Notes: generated by a model not told the origin, from the sequence alone. A DNA stretch of 64,000 bases from Lentilactobacillus hilgardii DSM 20176 = ATCC 8290 (GCF_000159315.1 NZ_GG669993.1:140242-204241), one strand, 5' to 3'. Counted from the first letter of the stretch, positions 27,928-37,672 are shown. Numbers and translations are program-made.

Positions 27928-29289
27928 ATGACACAATTTTCAGAGTTTCATTTAAAGCCGTTTATTTTAAATGCATTAGACGACTTAAAATTCACTAAGC
28001 CTACACCTGTCCAAGAAAAACTGATTCCGGTTATTTTGCAGCATAGAGACGTTGTTGGCCAATCCGCAACCGGAAGTGGAAAGACACATGCATTTTTGTT
28101 GCCAATTTTTAATGATATTGACCGCAAAATTGATGAAGTTCAGGCGGTTATTACAACACCGAGTCGTGAATTGGCATATCAAATTCTTGATGCTGCTAAG
28201 CAACTTGCCAAGTTTAGTCCGGATCCAATTTCAATCGGCAGTTACGTTGGCGGAACTGATAAGAAACGACAAGAAGATAAATTAAAAAAAGAACAGCCGC
28301 AACTAATTGTTGGCACTCCCGGGAGGGTTTGGGATCTGATCAAAAACGGTGGACTAGATGTTCATACTGCCTCCAAACTTGTCATTGACGAAGCTGATAT
28401 GACGTTGGATATGGGCTTTTTGGACGTTGTTGATCATATTGCCGCCAGTTTTGGTAAACATGTTCAAATGATGGTTTTTTCGGCAACTATTCCTCAAAAA
28501 ATAACGGTTTTCCTGAAAAAGTATATGGATAATCCGGTTATTGAAGAAATTCCAGTTTCCTCAATTATTAGTCCAACGATTGATAATTGGTTGATTTCAA
28601 CTAAGGGACAGGATAAAAACCAGTTGATCTATCACTTATTGACAATTGGTGAGCCGTACTTGGTTTTGATCTTTGCAAATACTCGAAAACGTGTTGAAGA
28701 GTTGACGGAATATTTACGGGGACAGGGTCTAAAAGTTGCAATGGTTCATGGTGGTGTGAAGCCTCGTGAGCGAAAGCAAATTATGAAGCGAATTAAAAAT
28801 TTAGACTTTCAATTCGTTGTAGCAACCGATTTGGCTGCCAGAGGGATTGATATTGAAGGTGTTTCACAAGTGATCAATGATGATATTCCAACTGAAGATC
28901 TGGAATTTTTTATTCATCGCGTTGGTCGAACTGGACGTAATGGTATGTCTGGGACTTCAATTACCTTGTATTCTCCCGATGAAGAAAAAGAAGTTGAGGA
29001 ACTTGAAGGTATGGGCATTCATTTTAAACCCAAAGCGCTGAAAAATCATGAAATTGTTGACACTTATGATCGAAGACGTCGACAAACTCATCGCAAGAAA
29101 CGGGAAAAACTTGATCCAACAATGATTGGGTTGATTAAGAAAAAGAAGAAAAAAATAAAACCCGGTTATAAACGTCAAATTAAGATGTCAATTTCCCGAA
29201 AGGAAGAAATGGATAGACGAGTATCAAAGCGTGAGGAATCTCGGGCAAAACGTAAACAGCGTAAGCAAAGTTCCAAGCGATATAAGTAA
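27928..29289 (+). CDS. cshB: DEAD-box RNA helicase
   Basis: A 453-residue ATP-dependent RNA helicase, probably acting in cold-shock response, ribosome assembly or RNA turnover. Motifs in order are Q-motif TPVQEKLIP, Walker A SATGSGKT, TPSRELAYQ, TPGRVWDL, DEAD within LVIDEADM, SAT, ARGIDIEG and HRVGRTGRNG. The C-terminal 80 residues are strongly basic (K/R-rich), likely an RNA-binding tail. It follows nrnA by eight bases; ATG 27928 has AGGAGAT upstream. Assignment to CshB rather than another DEAD paralogue rests on the basic tail and position and is moderately sure. Confidence 0.85.
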   Translation: MTQFSEFHLKPFILNALDDLKFTKPTPVQEKLIPVILQHRDVVGQSATGSGKTHAFLLPIFNDIDRKIDEVQAVITTPSRELAYQILDAAKQLAKFSPDPISIGSYVGGTDKKRQEDKLKKEQPQLIVGTPGRVWDLIKNGGLDVHTASKLVIDEADMTLDMGFLDVVDHIAASFGKHVQMMVFSATIPQKITVFLKKYMDNPVIEEIPVSSIISPTIDNWLISTKGQDKNQLIYHLLTIGEPYLVLIFANTRKRVEELTEYLRGQGLKVAMVHGGVKPRERKQIMKRIKNLDFQFVVATDLAARGIDIEGVSQVINDDIPTEDLEFFIHRVGRTGRNGMSGTSITLYSPDEEKEVEELEGMGIHFKPKALKNHEIVDTYDRRRRQTHRKKREKLDPTMIGLIKKKKKKIKPGYKRQIKMSISRKEEMDRRVSKREESRAKRKQRKQSSKRYK

Positions 29290-29296
29290 AATTCAA

Positions 29297-29325
29297 TTGA
29301 CATCAATTTCACAAAAAAGTATACT
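29297..29325 (+). promoter_or_regulatory. alaS promoter
   Basis: TTGACA (29297-29302) and TATACT (29320-29325), 17 bases apart, form a near-perfect housekeeping promoter. Confidence 0.88.
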
Positions 29326-29334
29326 TTTAATGTC

Positions 29335-29537
29335 TTAAGAATATGCTAAGTATGATTGATTTTCAGAAACGTTTTGGTTGATGAGAAAAACGATTTGATC
29401 AATTTGGTGCTCTCTTAACTCACTTACAATTAAACACAAACTCTATTTTTTAGAGATAAAGTGGTTACGATCAAACATCGTTGCAATCAGAGTGGTACCG
29501 CGTCAATCGGCGTCTCTGTTAGCAACGGTGTTTTATT
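29335..29537 (+). promoter_or_regulatory. T-box leader of alaS (alanine specifier GCT)
   Basis: The T-box AGAGTGGTACCGCG is at 29489-29502. A compact Stem I is visible. TTAAGA (29335-29340) pairs with TCTTAA (29413-29418), and ATTGAT (29355-29360) with ATCAAT (29398-29403). AGTA at 29349-29352 faces GCT at 29409-29411, an alanine codon consistent with the downstream gene. Stem III is ACGAT...ATCGT near 29467-29481. The antiterminator pairs AGAG with CTCT across the T-box, and the terminator is a short CTGTT-AGC-AACGG stem (29516-29528) followed by TTTTATTTT. The base after the specifier is C rather than the usual purine. Confidence 0.85.
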
Positions 29538-29558
29538 TTGTTTAAAGGAGATATTGGG

Positions 29559-32201
29559 ATGAAAACCTTAAGCAGTAGTCAAATCAGACAAATGTTTTTA
29601 GACTTTTTTCAAGAAAAGGGTCACGCTATTGAACCCAGTGCATCACTAATTCCGGTTGATGATCCAACGTTACTTTGGATTAACTCCGGGGTTGCTACTA
29701 TGAAGAAGTATTTTGATGGTTCTGTTGTGCCAAAGAACCCTAGAATGACTAGTTCACAGAAAAGTATCCGAACTAATGATATTGAGAATGTCGGAAAGAC
29801 ACCACGTCATCATACATTATTTGAAATGTTGGGAAACTTTTCAGTTGGTGACTATTTTAAAAAAGAAGCAATTGCTTGGGCGTTCGAGCTTTTAACTTCA
29901 CCAAAATGGTTTGGCTGGGATAAGGATAAACTTTACATGACTGTTTATCCAAAAGATACGGATGCTAAAAAATACTGGGAAGCGGTTGGTGTTTCTCCTG
30001 ACCACATTATTGAAATCGAAGATAATTTTTGGGATATTGGCCAGGGGCCTTCCGGTCCGGATTCTGAAATCTTTTATGATCGTGGTGCTGATTTTGATGA
30101 ACTAGCTCCTGACGATCCTGAAAATTACCCTGGCGGTGAAAATGATAGGTGGCTGGAAGTTTGGAATATTGTTTTCTCCCAATTTAATCACACACCACAG
30201 GATACGTACGAACCACTTCCACGTAAGAACATTGATACCGGGATGGGGCTTGAACGTGTTGTCTCAATTTTTCAGCATGCCAGGACCAATTTTGAGACCG
30301 ATTTATTTTTGCCCATGATCAAGAAGACCGAAGCGTTTAGTGATCATAAAAAATACGGTGTTAATAAGCAAGATGATGTTGCTTTTCGAATCATTGCCGA
30401 TCATGCCAGAGCAATTACGGTTGCGATTGGTGATGGTGCATTACCTTCAAATGTTGGACGGGGGTATGTTATCCGGCGTTTGATTCGACGGGCAATTGTG
30501 AATGGACAACGTCTGGGAATTAACGCCTCTTTTCTTTACAAATTGGCACCAGTTGTTGGTGAAACCCTAAAATCATATTATCCTAAAGTTCTTGAGCAAC
30601 GTGAATACATTGAAAAGGTTATTAGATCAGAAGAAGATCGATTTAACGAAACCTTAGCAGATGGATTGAAATTACTTCATGACGTCATTGCCGATACCAA
30701 AGCTGAATCTAAAAATGAAATTGATGGCCCAACAGCTTTCAAACTTTATGACACTTATGGATTTCCATATGAATTAACCAAAGAGGAAGCTTCAGAAGTT
30801 GGCTTAGATGTCGACAGACAAGGGTTTGAAGTTGAGATGCACAAACAAAAGGAACGCGCACGTAATGCACGCAGCGGTGCCAAATCAATGGGTGTTCAGC
30901 GAGATCTATTAGTCAAGGTGAAAGAAGACAGTGAATATGTCGGTTATGACACACTTGATGTTAAAGATGCCAAATTAATCGATATCGTTGAAAATGAAAA
31001 ATTGGTTTCTGAATCAAAGGCGGATACAATTGAAGTCATTTTCGACAAGACACCGTTTTACGCTGAAATGGGCGGTCAGGTTGCTGATCGCGGCGTTATT
31101 TTAGATGAAAACGGGGATAAGGTCGCAGACGTGATTGACGTTCAACATGCACCTAATGGTCAAAATATTCATACGATCAAAACTCAAGAGTCGCTTGTAA
31201 AGGGACAACAGTATCATTTAGTGGTTGATAAGTTATTCCATAGTCGAGTTGAAAAAAATCACACAGCAACTCATTTACTGGATCAGTCATTAAGAAATGT
31301 ATTAGGTGGCCATACCCAGCAAGCTGGTTCTTTAGTTGAACCTGGGTATTTACGTTTTGATTTCAATCATTTTGGTCAGGTAACCGATGAAGACCTACAA
31401 AAAGTTGAACAAATGGTCAACAAGCAAATTTTTAAAGAAATTGACGTCAAGACAGTTGTGACTGATCCTAAAACTGGTAAAAAAATGGGTGCAATTGCAC
31501 TATTTAGTGAAAAATATGGTGATAAAGTTCGAGTTGTCAGCATTGGTGATTTTTCGGTTGAATTTTGTGGGGGCACCCACGTTAAAAATACTCGGGACAT
31601 CGGTTTATTCAAGATAGTTTCCGAATCCGGTGTTGGTGCCGGTATTCGACGAATTGAGGCTGTAACGTCAAAAGATGCATTTAAATTGTTAAACACTCAA
31701 GCTAGTGAATTAAAACAAATTTCCGATAGTTTAAAAGTGACGCAGTTAAAAGACGTACCTACTCGAGTTGAACAGTTACAAGATGAAATTAAAAACCTAA
31801 AGGCAAAGCAAGATTCTCTTGAAGCCAAACTTGCTGGACAACAGGCTGAATCAGTTTTCAACCATAAGCAAGAAGCTGGACAATCTACCATTATTACAGG
31901 TATTATCAAGGATGCAGGAATGGACCAGTTACGTCAATTGACAGACACCTGGAGATCCAAAGGGCTATCGGATGTTTTAGTACTTGGTACCGGAAGCGGT
32001 CAAAAGGCAAATCTGGTTGTTGCCGTTTCAGACAACAAGATAAAAGATGGTATTAAAGCGGGAGATTTAATCAAATCAATCGCTTCAAACATTAAGGGTG
32101 GCGGTGGTGGCCGCCCTAATATGGCGCAGGCTGGTGGAAAGGATCCATCAGGATTGGACAAGGCGATGAAGGCCGCGATCGAATGGTTGGGTAATAAGTA
32201 A
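29559..32201 (+). CDS. alaS: Alanyl-tRNA synthetase
   Basis: Charges tRNA-Ala with alanine. The 880-residue enzyme shows the class II core (ALIPVDDPTLLWINSG, then TSSQKSIRTNDIENVG). The editing domain metal site reads HTATHLL near 560 and CGGTH near 660, and the C-terminal DHHA1 domain has GGGGGRPNMAQAGG near 845. ATG 29559 has AAAGGAG (29544-29550) eight bases upstream; an upstream in-frame TTG lies within the terminator. Regulation by uncharged tRNA-Ala through the T-box leader is expected. Confidence 0.97.
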   Translation: MKTLSSSQIRQMFLDFFQEKGHAIEPSASLIPVDDPTLLWINSGVATMKKYFDGSVVPKNPRMTSSQKSIRTNDIENVGKTPRHHTLFEMLGNFSVGDYFKKEAIAWAFELLTSPKWFGWDKDKLYMTVYPKDTDAKKYWEAVGVSPDHIIEIEDNFWDIGQGPSGPDSEIFYDRGADFDELAPDDPENYPGGENDRWLEVWNIVFSQFNHTPQDTYEPLPRKNIDTGMGLERVVSIFQHARTNFETDLFLPMIKKTEAFSDHKKYGVNKQDDVAFRIIADHARAITVAIGDGALPSNVGRGYVIRRLIRRAIVNGQRLGINASFLYKLAPVVGETLKSYYPKVLEQREYIEKVIRSEEDRFNETLADGLKLLHDVIADTKAESKNEIDGPTAFKLYDTYGFPYELTKEEASEVGLDVDRQGFEVEMHKQKERARNARSGAKSMGVQRDLLVKVKEDSEYVGYDTLDVKDAKLIDIVENEKLVSESKADTIEVIFDKTPFYAEMGGQVADRGVILDENGDKVADVIDVQHAPNGQNIHTIKTQESLVKGQQYHLVVDKLFHSRVEKNHTATHLLDQSLRNVLGGHTQQAGSLVEPGYLRFDFNHFGQVTDEDLQKVEQMVNKQIFKEIDVKTVVTDPKTGKKMGAIALFSEKYGDKVRVVSIGDFSVEFCGGTHVKNTRDIGLFKIVSESGVGAGIRRIEAVTSKDAFKLLNTQASELKQISDSLKVTQLKDVPTRVEQLQDEIKNLKAKQDSLEAKLAGQQAESVFNHKQEAGQSTIITGIIKDAGMDQLRQLTDTWRSKGLSDVLVLGTGSGQKANLVVAVSDNKIKDGIKAGDLIKSIASNIKGGGGGRPNMAQAGGKDPSGLDKAMKAAIEWLGNK

Positions 32202-32309
32202 TTATTACATCAGGATTACATGTCGGTTACATTCGTTCACTTGATTGTAGTTTCATCAATAATCAGTTAAAATTAATACAAATGACCTTACGTCATAGAG
32301 GTGAATTGT

Positions 32310-32591
32310 ATGAGTTCGTTAGATAAGACCATGTTTTTTAATTTCAATGAGGATCAGCCAAAAGATGTTCGAGATACGCTCTTGACTGTTTACAAAGCGT
32401 TGGAAGAGAAAGGTTACAATCCATATAATCAAATTGTCGGGTATTTGATCTCCGGCGATCCTGCCTACATTCCACGTAACCTGGATGCTCGAAATTTGAT
32501 TAGAAGACATGAACGTGATGAGATTATTGAAGAGTTGGTTCGGTTCTATCTTGATAACCATCCAAACGATTCAAAAAAGGGTGAACAATGA
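32310..32591 (+). CDS. ireB: IreB family regulatory phosphoprotein
   Basis: A 93-residue cytosolic protein of the former DUF965 family. In Enterococcus faecalis IreB is phosphorylated by the Ser/Thr kinase IreK and affects cephalosporin resistance. Conserved stretches are [24 protein letters not shown] and [11 protein letters not shown] 32310 is preferred to GTG 32301 because AGAGGTGA (32297-32304) would serve the ATG. The stop overlaps the ruvX start (ATGA). The order ireB-ruvX-yrzB is a classic conserved triplet. Confidence 0.92.
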   Translation: MSSLDKTMFFNFNEDQPKDVRDTLLTVYKALEEKGYNPYNQIVGYLISGDPAYIPRNLDARNLIRRHERDEIIEELVRFYLDNHPNDSKKGEQ

Positions 32592-33022
32592 GATTAATGG
32601 GATTAGATGTTGGCTCTAAGACAGTTGGAGTTGCAGTCAGTGATTCATTGGGTTGGACTTCTCAGGGGGTTGAGATCATTCCAATTGACGAAGAAAACGG
32701 CGAATTTGGGCTAGAACGAGTTGCCCAGTTGGTTGACAAGTATGAAGTCGATGGATTTGTTGTTGGCTTACCGAAGAATATGAATAATTCTTTAGGGCCA
32801 AGGGCAGAAGCTTCCGAACAGTATGGAGACCGATTAGAAAAAAAGTTCAAACTTCCTGTAGATTTTGAAGACGAACGTTTAACAACGGTTGAGGCGCAAC
32901 GAATGCTTACCGAAGAAGCGGATATTTCACGTAGGAAGCGTAAAAAGGTCATTGATAAGTTAGCTGCAGGATTAATCCTACAGAACTATTTAGACCGCAA
33001 AGGAAAATTAACTAGAATATGA
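32588..33022 (+). CDS. ruvX: RuvX/YqgF family RNase H-like nuclease
   Basis: A 144-residue RNase H-fold protein; family members process pre-16S rRNA or resolve Holliday junctions. Signatures are [15 protein letters not shown] with the first catalytic aspartate, [16 protein letters not shown], and [14 protein letters not shown] with acidic residues. It overlaps ireB by four bases, indicating coupled translation, and has AAAGGGTGA upstream. Confidence 0.92.
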   Translation: MRLMGLDVGSKTVGVAVSDSLGWTSQGVEIIPIDEENGEFGLERVAQLVDKYEVDGFVVGLPKNMNNSLGPRAEASEQYGDRLEKKFKLPVDFEDERLTTVEAQRMLTEEADISRRKRKKVIDKLAAGLILQNYLDRKGKLTRI

Positions 33023-33034
33023 GGTATGCAAAAT

Positions 33035-33361
33035 ATGGCAGAAGATCCTACACAACAACAAATTACGTTAGTTGATGACAACGGCGAAGAAACACTCTAC
33101 GACGTTTTATTCACTTTCAAGTCAGAAGATTTCGATCGTTCGTACATCTTGATTTACCCAGCAGGCAAAAAAGATGATGATGAAGTTGAAATCCAGGCAT
33201 ACGCTCTACCTGCAGGTGATGATCCAAGTGATCCACAAGGTGGGGAACTTCAACCTATTTCGACTGACAAAGAATGGGATATGATCGAATCTGTTTTGAA
33301 TACTTTCTTGGGTAAAGATGGTGACGATCAAGACAGTGCCAACGATAGTGATAATCAGTAA
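33035..33361 (+). CDS. DUF1292 family protein (YrzB-like)
   Basis: A 108-residue acidic protein of unknown function belonging to the DUF1292 family, whose genes almost always follow ruvX. Conserved features are ITLVDDNGEETLYDVLFTF, then the YILIYPAG stretch and an EWDMIESVLNTF helix near the end. ATG 33035 is chosen because GAGGT (33021-33025) lies nine bases upstream; ATG 33026 abuts it. The C-terminal tail is rich in Asp, Asn and Ser. No catalytic motif is visible. Confidence 0.88.
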   Translation: MAEDPTQQQITLVDDNGEETLYDVLFTFKSEDFDRSYILIYPAGKKDDDEVEIQAYALPAGDDPSDPQGGELQPISTDKEWDMIESVLNTFLGKDGDDQDSANDSDNQ

Positions 33362-33390
33362 TTAAGTATTTGGAAATATCATTGTGATTG

Positions 33391-33427
33391 AAGGATTGAG
33401 TACAAAGATTTTGTCTCAGTCCTTTTT
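33391..33427 (+). terminator. Terminator after the ireB-ruvX-DUF1292 operon
   Basis: AAGGATTGAG (33391-33400) pairs with CTCAGTCCTT (33415-33424), followed by a T run. Confidence 0.85.
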
Positions 33428-33454
33428 AGTTGAGTATTTTTAGGATGTGATTTA

Positions 33455-33721
33455 ATGTCGAAAGACGAAAAACGACGATTTAAGACAACGATTGGCGGGA
33501 AAAATTATACTTTGGTTGGTAAGGGTTCGGATGAACATTTACAAGCCGTTTCGGATCTTTTAAATGAGCAATTGAAAAAGTTGCGTCAATTAATGCCAAA
33601 TATTTCTGATGAACAGCGATCGATACTGGTAGCATTTAACGCAATTTCCAAACAGTTCGAATTAGAAGAACAACTGACAAAAAGACAGTCCCAAAGCGCT
33701 CAATCTCAAGAATCGGAGTGA
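33455..33721 (+). CDS. zapA: Cell division protein ZapA
   Basis: ZapA cross-links FtsZ filaments at mid-cell. The 88-residue product begins with the beta-rich head (RRFKTTIGGKNYTLVG), which is followed by HLQAVSDLLNEQL and a C-terminal helical, coiled-coil part rich in Q and E. ATG 33455 with AGGATGTGAT upstream. It heads the zapA-cvpA-mutS2 group found widely in Firmicutes. cvpA begins seven bases after the stop. Confidence 0.9.
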   Translation: MSKDEKRRFKTTIGGKNYTLVGKGSDEHLQAVSDLLNEQLKKLRQLMPNISDEQRSILVAFNAISKQFELEEQLTKRQSQSAQSQESE

Positions 33722-33728
33722 TTGTTGA

Positions 33729-34247
33729 GTGATACTGAATATGATTATATTACTAATCCTAACGATTGGTTTCCTTACCGGATGGAGAAAGGGATTTGTT
33801 GTTGAGGTATTAAATCTGATTGGATTTATTGTTTCAATGACAGTCGGTGTTTTATTTACAGGACCGGTTGCGGCGTTTGTTAATCAATTCATAGATCGAT
33901 CAGGGGGCAGTAATAGCGCACATTTAATGATCAAATTATTCATTTTTGTTGTGCTATTTTCGCTCGTTTGGCAGGTGATAAGAATACTTCGACGGGTATT
34001 AACCCCAGTTACCAAGTTACCGTTAATCAATCAAGCAAATGCAATTTTAGGTGGCGGTATTAATTTGATTACAAAGTATCTGGTGATTTTTGTGATGTTG
34101 AATGTTTTGATTCTTTTACCAAGTCAGGAAATTCAAAATCAATATCAACAATCTGCCGTTTCACAATGGATTGTCAGACAAACCCCTGTTTTATCAGAAA
34201 AGTTAGCCAATTTTTGGACTTCAAATTCAAATGAGGAAGGTATATGA
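33729..34247 (+). CDS. CvpA family membrane protein
   Basis: A 172-residue integral membrane protein with about four hydrophobic segments, of the CvpA family (named for colicin V production; its role in Firmicutes is unclear). The GWRKGFVVEVLNLIGF segment near the N-terminus is typical. GTG 33729 follows GGAGTGA by seven bases. The stop overlaps the mutS2 start by four bases (ATGA), as is usual for this gene pair. Confidence 0.88.
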   Translation: MILNMIILLILTIGFLTGWRKGFVVEVLNLIGFIVSMTVGVLFTGPVAAFVNQFIDRSGGSNSAHLMIKLFIFVVLFSLVWQVIRILRRVLTPVTKLPLINQANAILGGGINLITKYLVIFVMLNVLILLPSQEIQNQYQQSAVSQWIVRQTPVLSEKLANFWTSNSNEEGI

Positions 34248-36610
34248 ACGAAAAAGTTTTAGAAACACTAGAATATAACAAAATTAAGGATCAATTGGCC
34301 AATTATTTAACGACTGATCGTGGTCGTGAAATTATTGATCAACTTCGTCCAAGTTCAAAATTTGAGGAAGTTGATCATCGCCTTAAAGAAACAGAGGATG
34401 GGGCAAATATCGTTCGTTTGCAAGGCGAAATTCCAATTCCCAAATTAACTGAAATCTCTCCTTATATGAAACGTTTAAGAATTGAAAATGCTTCTTTGAG
34501 CGGCACAGAACTGTCCCACATTACAAAGCTTTTGAGAGCTGTTAGAACCATTAACGATTTCTTTGACAATTTTCAAGATGAAGATGTTAATCTAACCGTT
34601 GTTTCTCAAATTGTGTCGCAATTGACGTTAATGCCGGAAATTACCAAACGAATGGTTCAATCTATTAATGAGGATGGCAGTATTTTGGATACAGCATCTT
34701 CGGAACTAAGAACGATTCGCCGAACAATTAATCGAACACAAAATGATATTCGGTCACGGATTGGAAAATATCTCAAGGGGTCGGATTCTAAATATTTAAC
34801 TGAATCCATTATTACAATGCGAGAAGACAGGTTTGTTTTACCAATTCGTGCAGATTATAAACAACATTTTGGCGGAATTGTTCATGATCAGAGTGCTTCT
34901 GGTCAAACGCTCTATGTTGAGCCCAGTAACGTTGTCGAGATGAATAATCAGTTAAGACGGGATCAGCTTGCCGAAAGGGCAGAGGAACGTCGAATATTAG
35001 CTGAACTAACAGATCTTATTCGGCCATATCGCTCTGAATTATTAAACAACATGAATTTGGTCGGTCAACTTGATTTTGTAAACGCAAAAGCAAAGTTTGC
35101 TCATCAAATTAGGGCAGTGCAGCCGGAAATTTCACGTGATAATGTGGTTAATTTAAGGCAGGCCAGACACCCATTAATTGCTCGAGATAAAGTGGTTGCA
35201 AATGATATTCAAATTGGTGATGAATATCGTACCATTATCATTACCGGCCCCAATACCGGCGGTAAAACAATTACACTTAAGACTGTTGGGTTGTTACAGT
35301 TAATGGGACAATCAGGATTGTTTATTACTGCTAACGAAGAGAGCCAAATTGGCGTATTTGATGACGTTTTTGCAGATATTGGTGACGATCAATCAATTGA
35401 GGCCAATCTAAGTACATTTTCTTCGCATATGGATAACATTATTTCGATTCTAAATGGCATGTCATCCCAAAGCCTGATTCTTTTAGATGAACTGGGAGCC
35501 GGCACAGATCCTAAAGAAGGAGCTGCCTTGGCAATGGCAATTATCGATGCCATTCATCAAAGCGGCTGTGAATTGATTGCAACAACCCATTATCCTGAAT
35601 TAAAGGCCTATGCATATAATCGCTCGGGAATTATCAATGCTTCGATGGAGTTTGATATTGAAACGTTACGACCAACCTATCGTTTCTTGATGGGAATTCC
35701 GGGACAAAGTAACGCACTTAACATAGCTAGTAAATTAGGGCTTTCAAAAGGAATAATTGAGAAAGCGCGGGCTTTTACAGATTCTGAAAATCAAGATATT
35801 AATAACATGATTGATGAATTGACTGCACAAACCAAGCGGGCGCATGATGAAGCTGATCAACTTGATGAGCAATTGACTGATTCAACTAAACTCCATGATG
35901 ACCTTCAAAATCAATTTACCCAATATCAGAATCAAAAGGATCATTTACTTGAACAAGCACGCGAACAAGCCAATCAAGTTGTTGAAAAGGCAAAAATCAG
36001 TGCTGATAAAATCATTGCCGATCTTCACAAAAAGCAACAGCAAGTTGGTCAAAGCGCCATTAAAGAGAATGAATTAATTGATGCCAAAGGTGCACTAAAC
36101 CGACTTGAAGTTACCCCTAACCTTAAGAAAAACAAAGTTCTTCGAAAAGAAAAAGCTAAGCATGATTTTCATCCCGGCGATGAAGTATTGGTTAAGTCAT
36201 ATGGGCAACAAGGGACATTGATTCGCCAGGAAAAAAATGGCGCTTGGGAAGTTCAACTCGGAATTTTAAAAATGCAAATTGATGAAAATGACTTGGAAAA
36301 AGCTGCACCCGAGAAAAAAGCTAAGCAAAAGTATCAAACCCAGGTTTCACGGACGCGTTCCAGTGGTATGTCGCCGACACTTGATCTAAGAGGCCATCGT
36401 TATGAGGAAGCAATGTACGAGCTTGACAGGTATATTGATTCAGCTTTGCTAGCCGGCTACCCATCTGTTACAATTATTCATGGGAAAGGCACAGGCGCGC
36501 TTAGAAAAGGTGTCACCGAGTACCTTAGAAGTAATGCCAGAATAAAAAGTTTTGGCTATTCGGCTCCTAATGCTGGGGGAGACGGTTCGACCGTTGTGAA
36601 GTTTAAATAG
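34244..36610 (+). CDS. mutS2: MutS2 endonuclease/ATPase
   Basis: A MutS paralogue without the mismatch-recognition domain; MutS2 suppresses recombination or rescues collided ribosomes depending on species. The 788-residue product has the lever/core domain, an ATPase with GPNTGGKTITLKT near 333, DELGAGTDPKEG near 415, and a long coiled coil (about 520-620). A KOW-like stretch and a C-terminal Smr domain (LDLRGHRYEEAM, HGKGTGALR) from about 710 complete it. Overlap with cvpA suggests coupled translation. Confidence 0.95.
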   Translation: MNEKVLETLEYNKIKDQLANYLTTDRGREIIDQLRPSSKFEEVDHRLKETEDGANIVRLQGEIPIPKLTEISPYMKRLRIENASLSGTELSHITKLLRAVRTINDFFDNFQDEDVNLTVVSQIVSQLTLMPEITKRMVQSINEDGSILDTASSELRTIRRTINRTQNDIRSRIGKYLKGSDSKYLTESIITMREDRFVLPIRADYKQHFGGIVHDQSASGQTLYVEPSNVVEMNNQLRRDQLAERAEERRILAELTDLIRPYRSELLNNMNLVGQLDFVNAKAKFAHQIRAVQPEISRDNVVNLRQARHPLIARDKVVANDIQIGDEYRTIIITGPNTGGKTITLKTVGLLQLMGQSGLFITANEESQIGVFDDVFADIGDDQSIEANLSTFSSHMDNIISILNGMSSQSLILLDELGAGTDPKEGAALAMAIIDAIHQSGCELIATTHYPELKAYAYNRSGIINASMEFDIETLRPTYRFLMGIPGQSNALNIASKLGLSKGIIEKARAFTDSENQDINNMIDELTAQTKRAHDEADQLDEQLTDSTKLHDDLQNQFTQYQNQKDHLLEQAREQANQVVEKAKISADKIIADLHKKQQQVGQSAIKENELIDAKGALNRLEVTPNLKKNKVLRKEKAKHDFHPGDEVLVKSYGQQGTLIRQEKNGAWEVQLGILKMQIDENDLEKAAPEKKAKQKYQTQVSRTRSSGMSPTLDLRGHRYEEAMYELDRYIDSALLAGYPSVTIIHGKGTGALRKGVTEYLRSNARIKSFGYSAPNAGGDGSTVVKFK

Positions 36611-36701
36611 TGTTAAGGATTTTTTTAAAACGACGTACAATTGGTTGCTTTTTACTATAAAATTGTTAGTATAAGACTATTGAAAGATTGGAGTGTTTGG
36701 T

Positions 36702-37013
36702 ATGGTAAAAGAAACAACAGATCAAACTTTTGAAAATGATACTGCCAAAGGTGTTACTTTGACTGACTTTTGGGCAACTTGGTGCGGTCCTTGTCGTATG
36801 CAGTCACCAGTTGTTGAAGAGCTGGCTGATGAATTGGACAACGTTACTTTTAATAAGATGGATGTTGACAAGAATCCGGATACCCCTTCTAAATTTGGGA
36901 TTATGAGTATTCCAACACTCCTTATTAAGAAGAATGGTCAGGTTGTCGACACCGTTGTTGGCTATCATCCGAAAGAACAGTTAAAGAAAGTTTTAGCTCA
37001 GTATACAGACTAA
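36702..37013 (+). CDS. trxA: Thioredoxin
   Basis: Small dithiol oxidoreductase that keeps cytoplasmic proteins reduced. The redox motif WCGPC is present with cysteines at 28 and 31, and the cis-proline segment SIPTLL lies near 73. The 103-residue length is standard. ATG 36702 is preferred to GTG 36693 because GGAG (36690-36693) is eight bases upstream of the ATG. A possible promoter (TTGCTT 36645-36650, TAGTAT 36667-36672) lies upstream. Confidence 0.95.
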   Translation: MVKETTDQTFENDTAKGVTLTDFWATWCGPCRMQSPVVEELADELDNVTFNKMDVDKNPDTPSKFGIMSIPTLLIKKNGQVVDTVVGYHPKEQLKKVLAQYTD

Positions 37014-37025
37014 TTTTATCAAAGG

Positions 37026-37105
37026 AAAAAGGCTGGACAAATTTGAGAACCCCTAAAGTAAAAAACTTTGGGTGGTCATCTCATTTTTGCTCCAACCTTT
37101 TTTGT
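37026..37105. terminator. Bidirectional terminator between trxA and yslB
   Basis: AAAAAGG-TGGA at the left pairs with TCCA-CCTTTTT at the right, with inner GAGA/TCTC and AAAGT/ACTTT pairs. The A run on one side and T run on the other can serve both convergent genes. Confidence 0.8.
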
Positions 37106-37112
37106 ATACCAA

Positions 37113-37625
37113 CTATTCATTGGATGAATCTTCAGATCCTGGGTGTTTTATTTTGAAAAGACTGTTGGTCTCTTGATCGTCAACCGGTTTGTCTTTTCCA
37201 AGAAATGTACTAATTAGCACGATTCCCTTGGAAGGATTGGGTTTTGTGATCTCTGCTTCCGCTGTCTGATCTGCAATATACTGGCAGCTTTGAGCGATAA
37301 ACCCGGTTTCCAAGTAAAAATCCGGATCGTCGAATAAATCTAGTCTTTTTTTGACAATATCACCACTTAATTGCCAGTTAAGTTGACCGCTGCTCTTCTT
37401 GAGTAAGCTTAGATCTCCCAGTTTAAATTGGTTGAAAAATGCGATCAAGTCATCGTAATTTGCTAAACGATGGCTTCGAGATAAATGTTTACCAGCCCAG
37501 TATGAAATTTCATGATTATCTGATCCTAGAATGCTTGGTAATAGGTCATCCCTAATTAATGCCTGACCCAACAAATTAACCATTTGTGGGTCCTCTACGA
37601 TTGTACTGTACGTCTCATTATCCAT
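37113..37625 (-). CDS. yslB: YslB family protein (DUF2507)
   Basis: A 170-residue protein of the DUF2507/YslB family, a small cytoplasmic domain of unknown function distantly related to V4R/TRAPP-like folds. Recognisable stretches are ISYWAGKHLSR and YLETGFIAQSCQYI. In many Firmicutes it is encoded near trxA; here it is convergent with trxA and divergent from murI. The start at 37625 has a GGAG element upstream on the minus strand. The C-terminus is acidic and serine-rich. Function cannot be told from the sequence. Confidence 0.8.
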   Translation of the reverse strand: MDNETYSTIVEDPQMVNLLGQALIRDDLLPSILGSDNHEISYWAGKHLSRSHRLANYDDLIAFFNQFKLGDLSLLKKSSGQLNWQLSGDIVKKRLDLFDDPDFYLETGFIAQSCQYIADQTAEAEITKPNPSKGIVLISTFLGKDKPVDDQETNSLFKIKHPGSEDSSNE

Positions 37626-37672
37626 TTTTTAATCTCCATCAATGCAAATTGTCATAAATTTATTATACAATA

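Noticed and set aside
29538-29558. Earlier start of alaS at 29538
   Set aside because: It lies in the T run of the leader terminator; ATG 29559 is well spaced from AAAGGAG.
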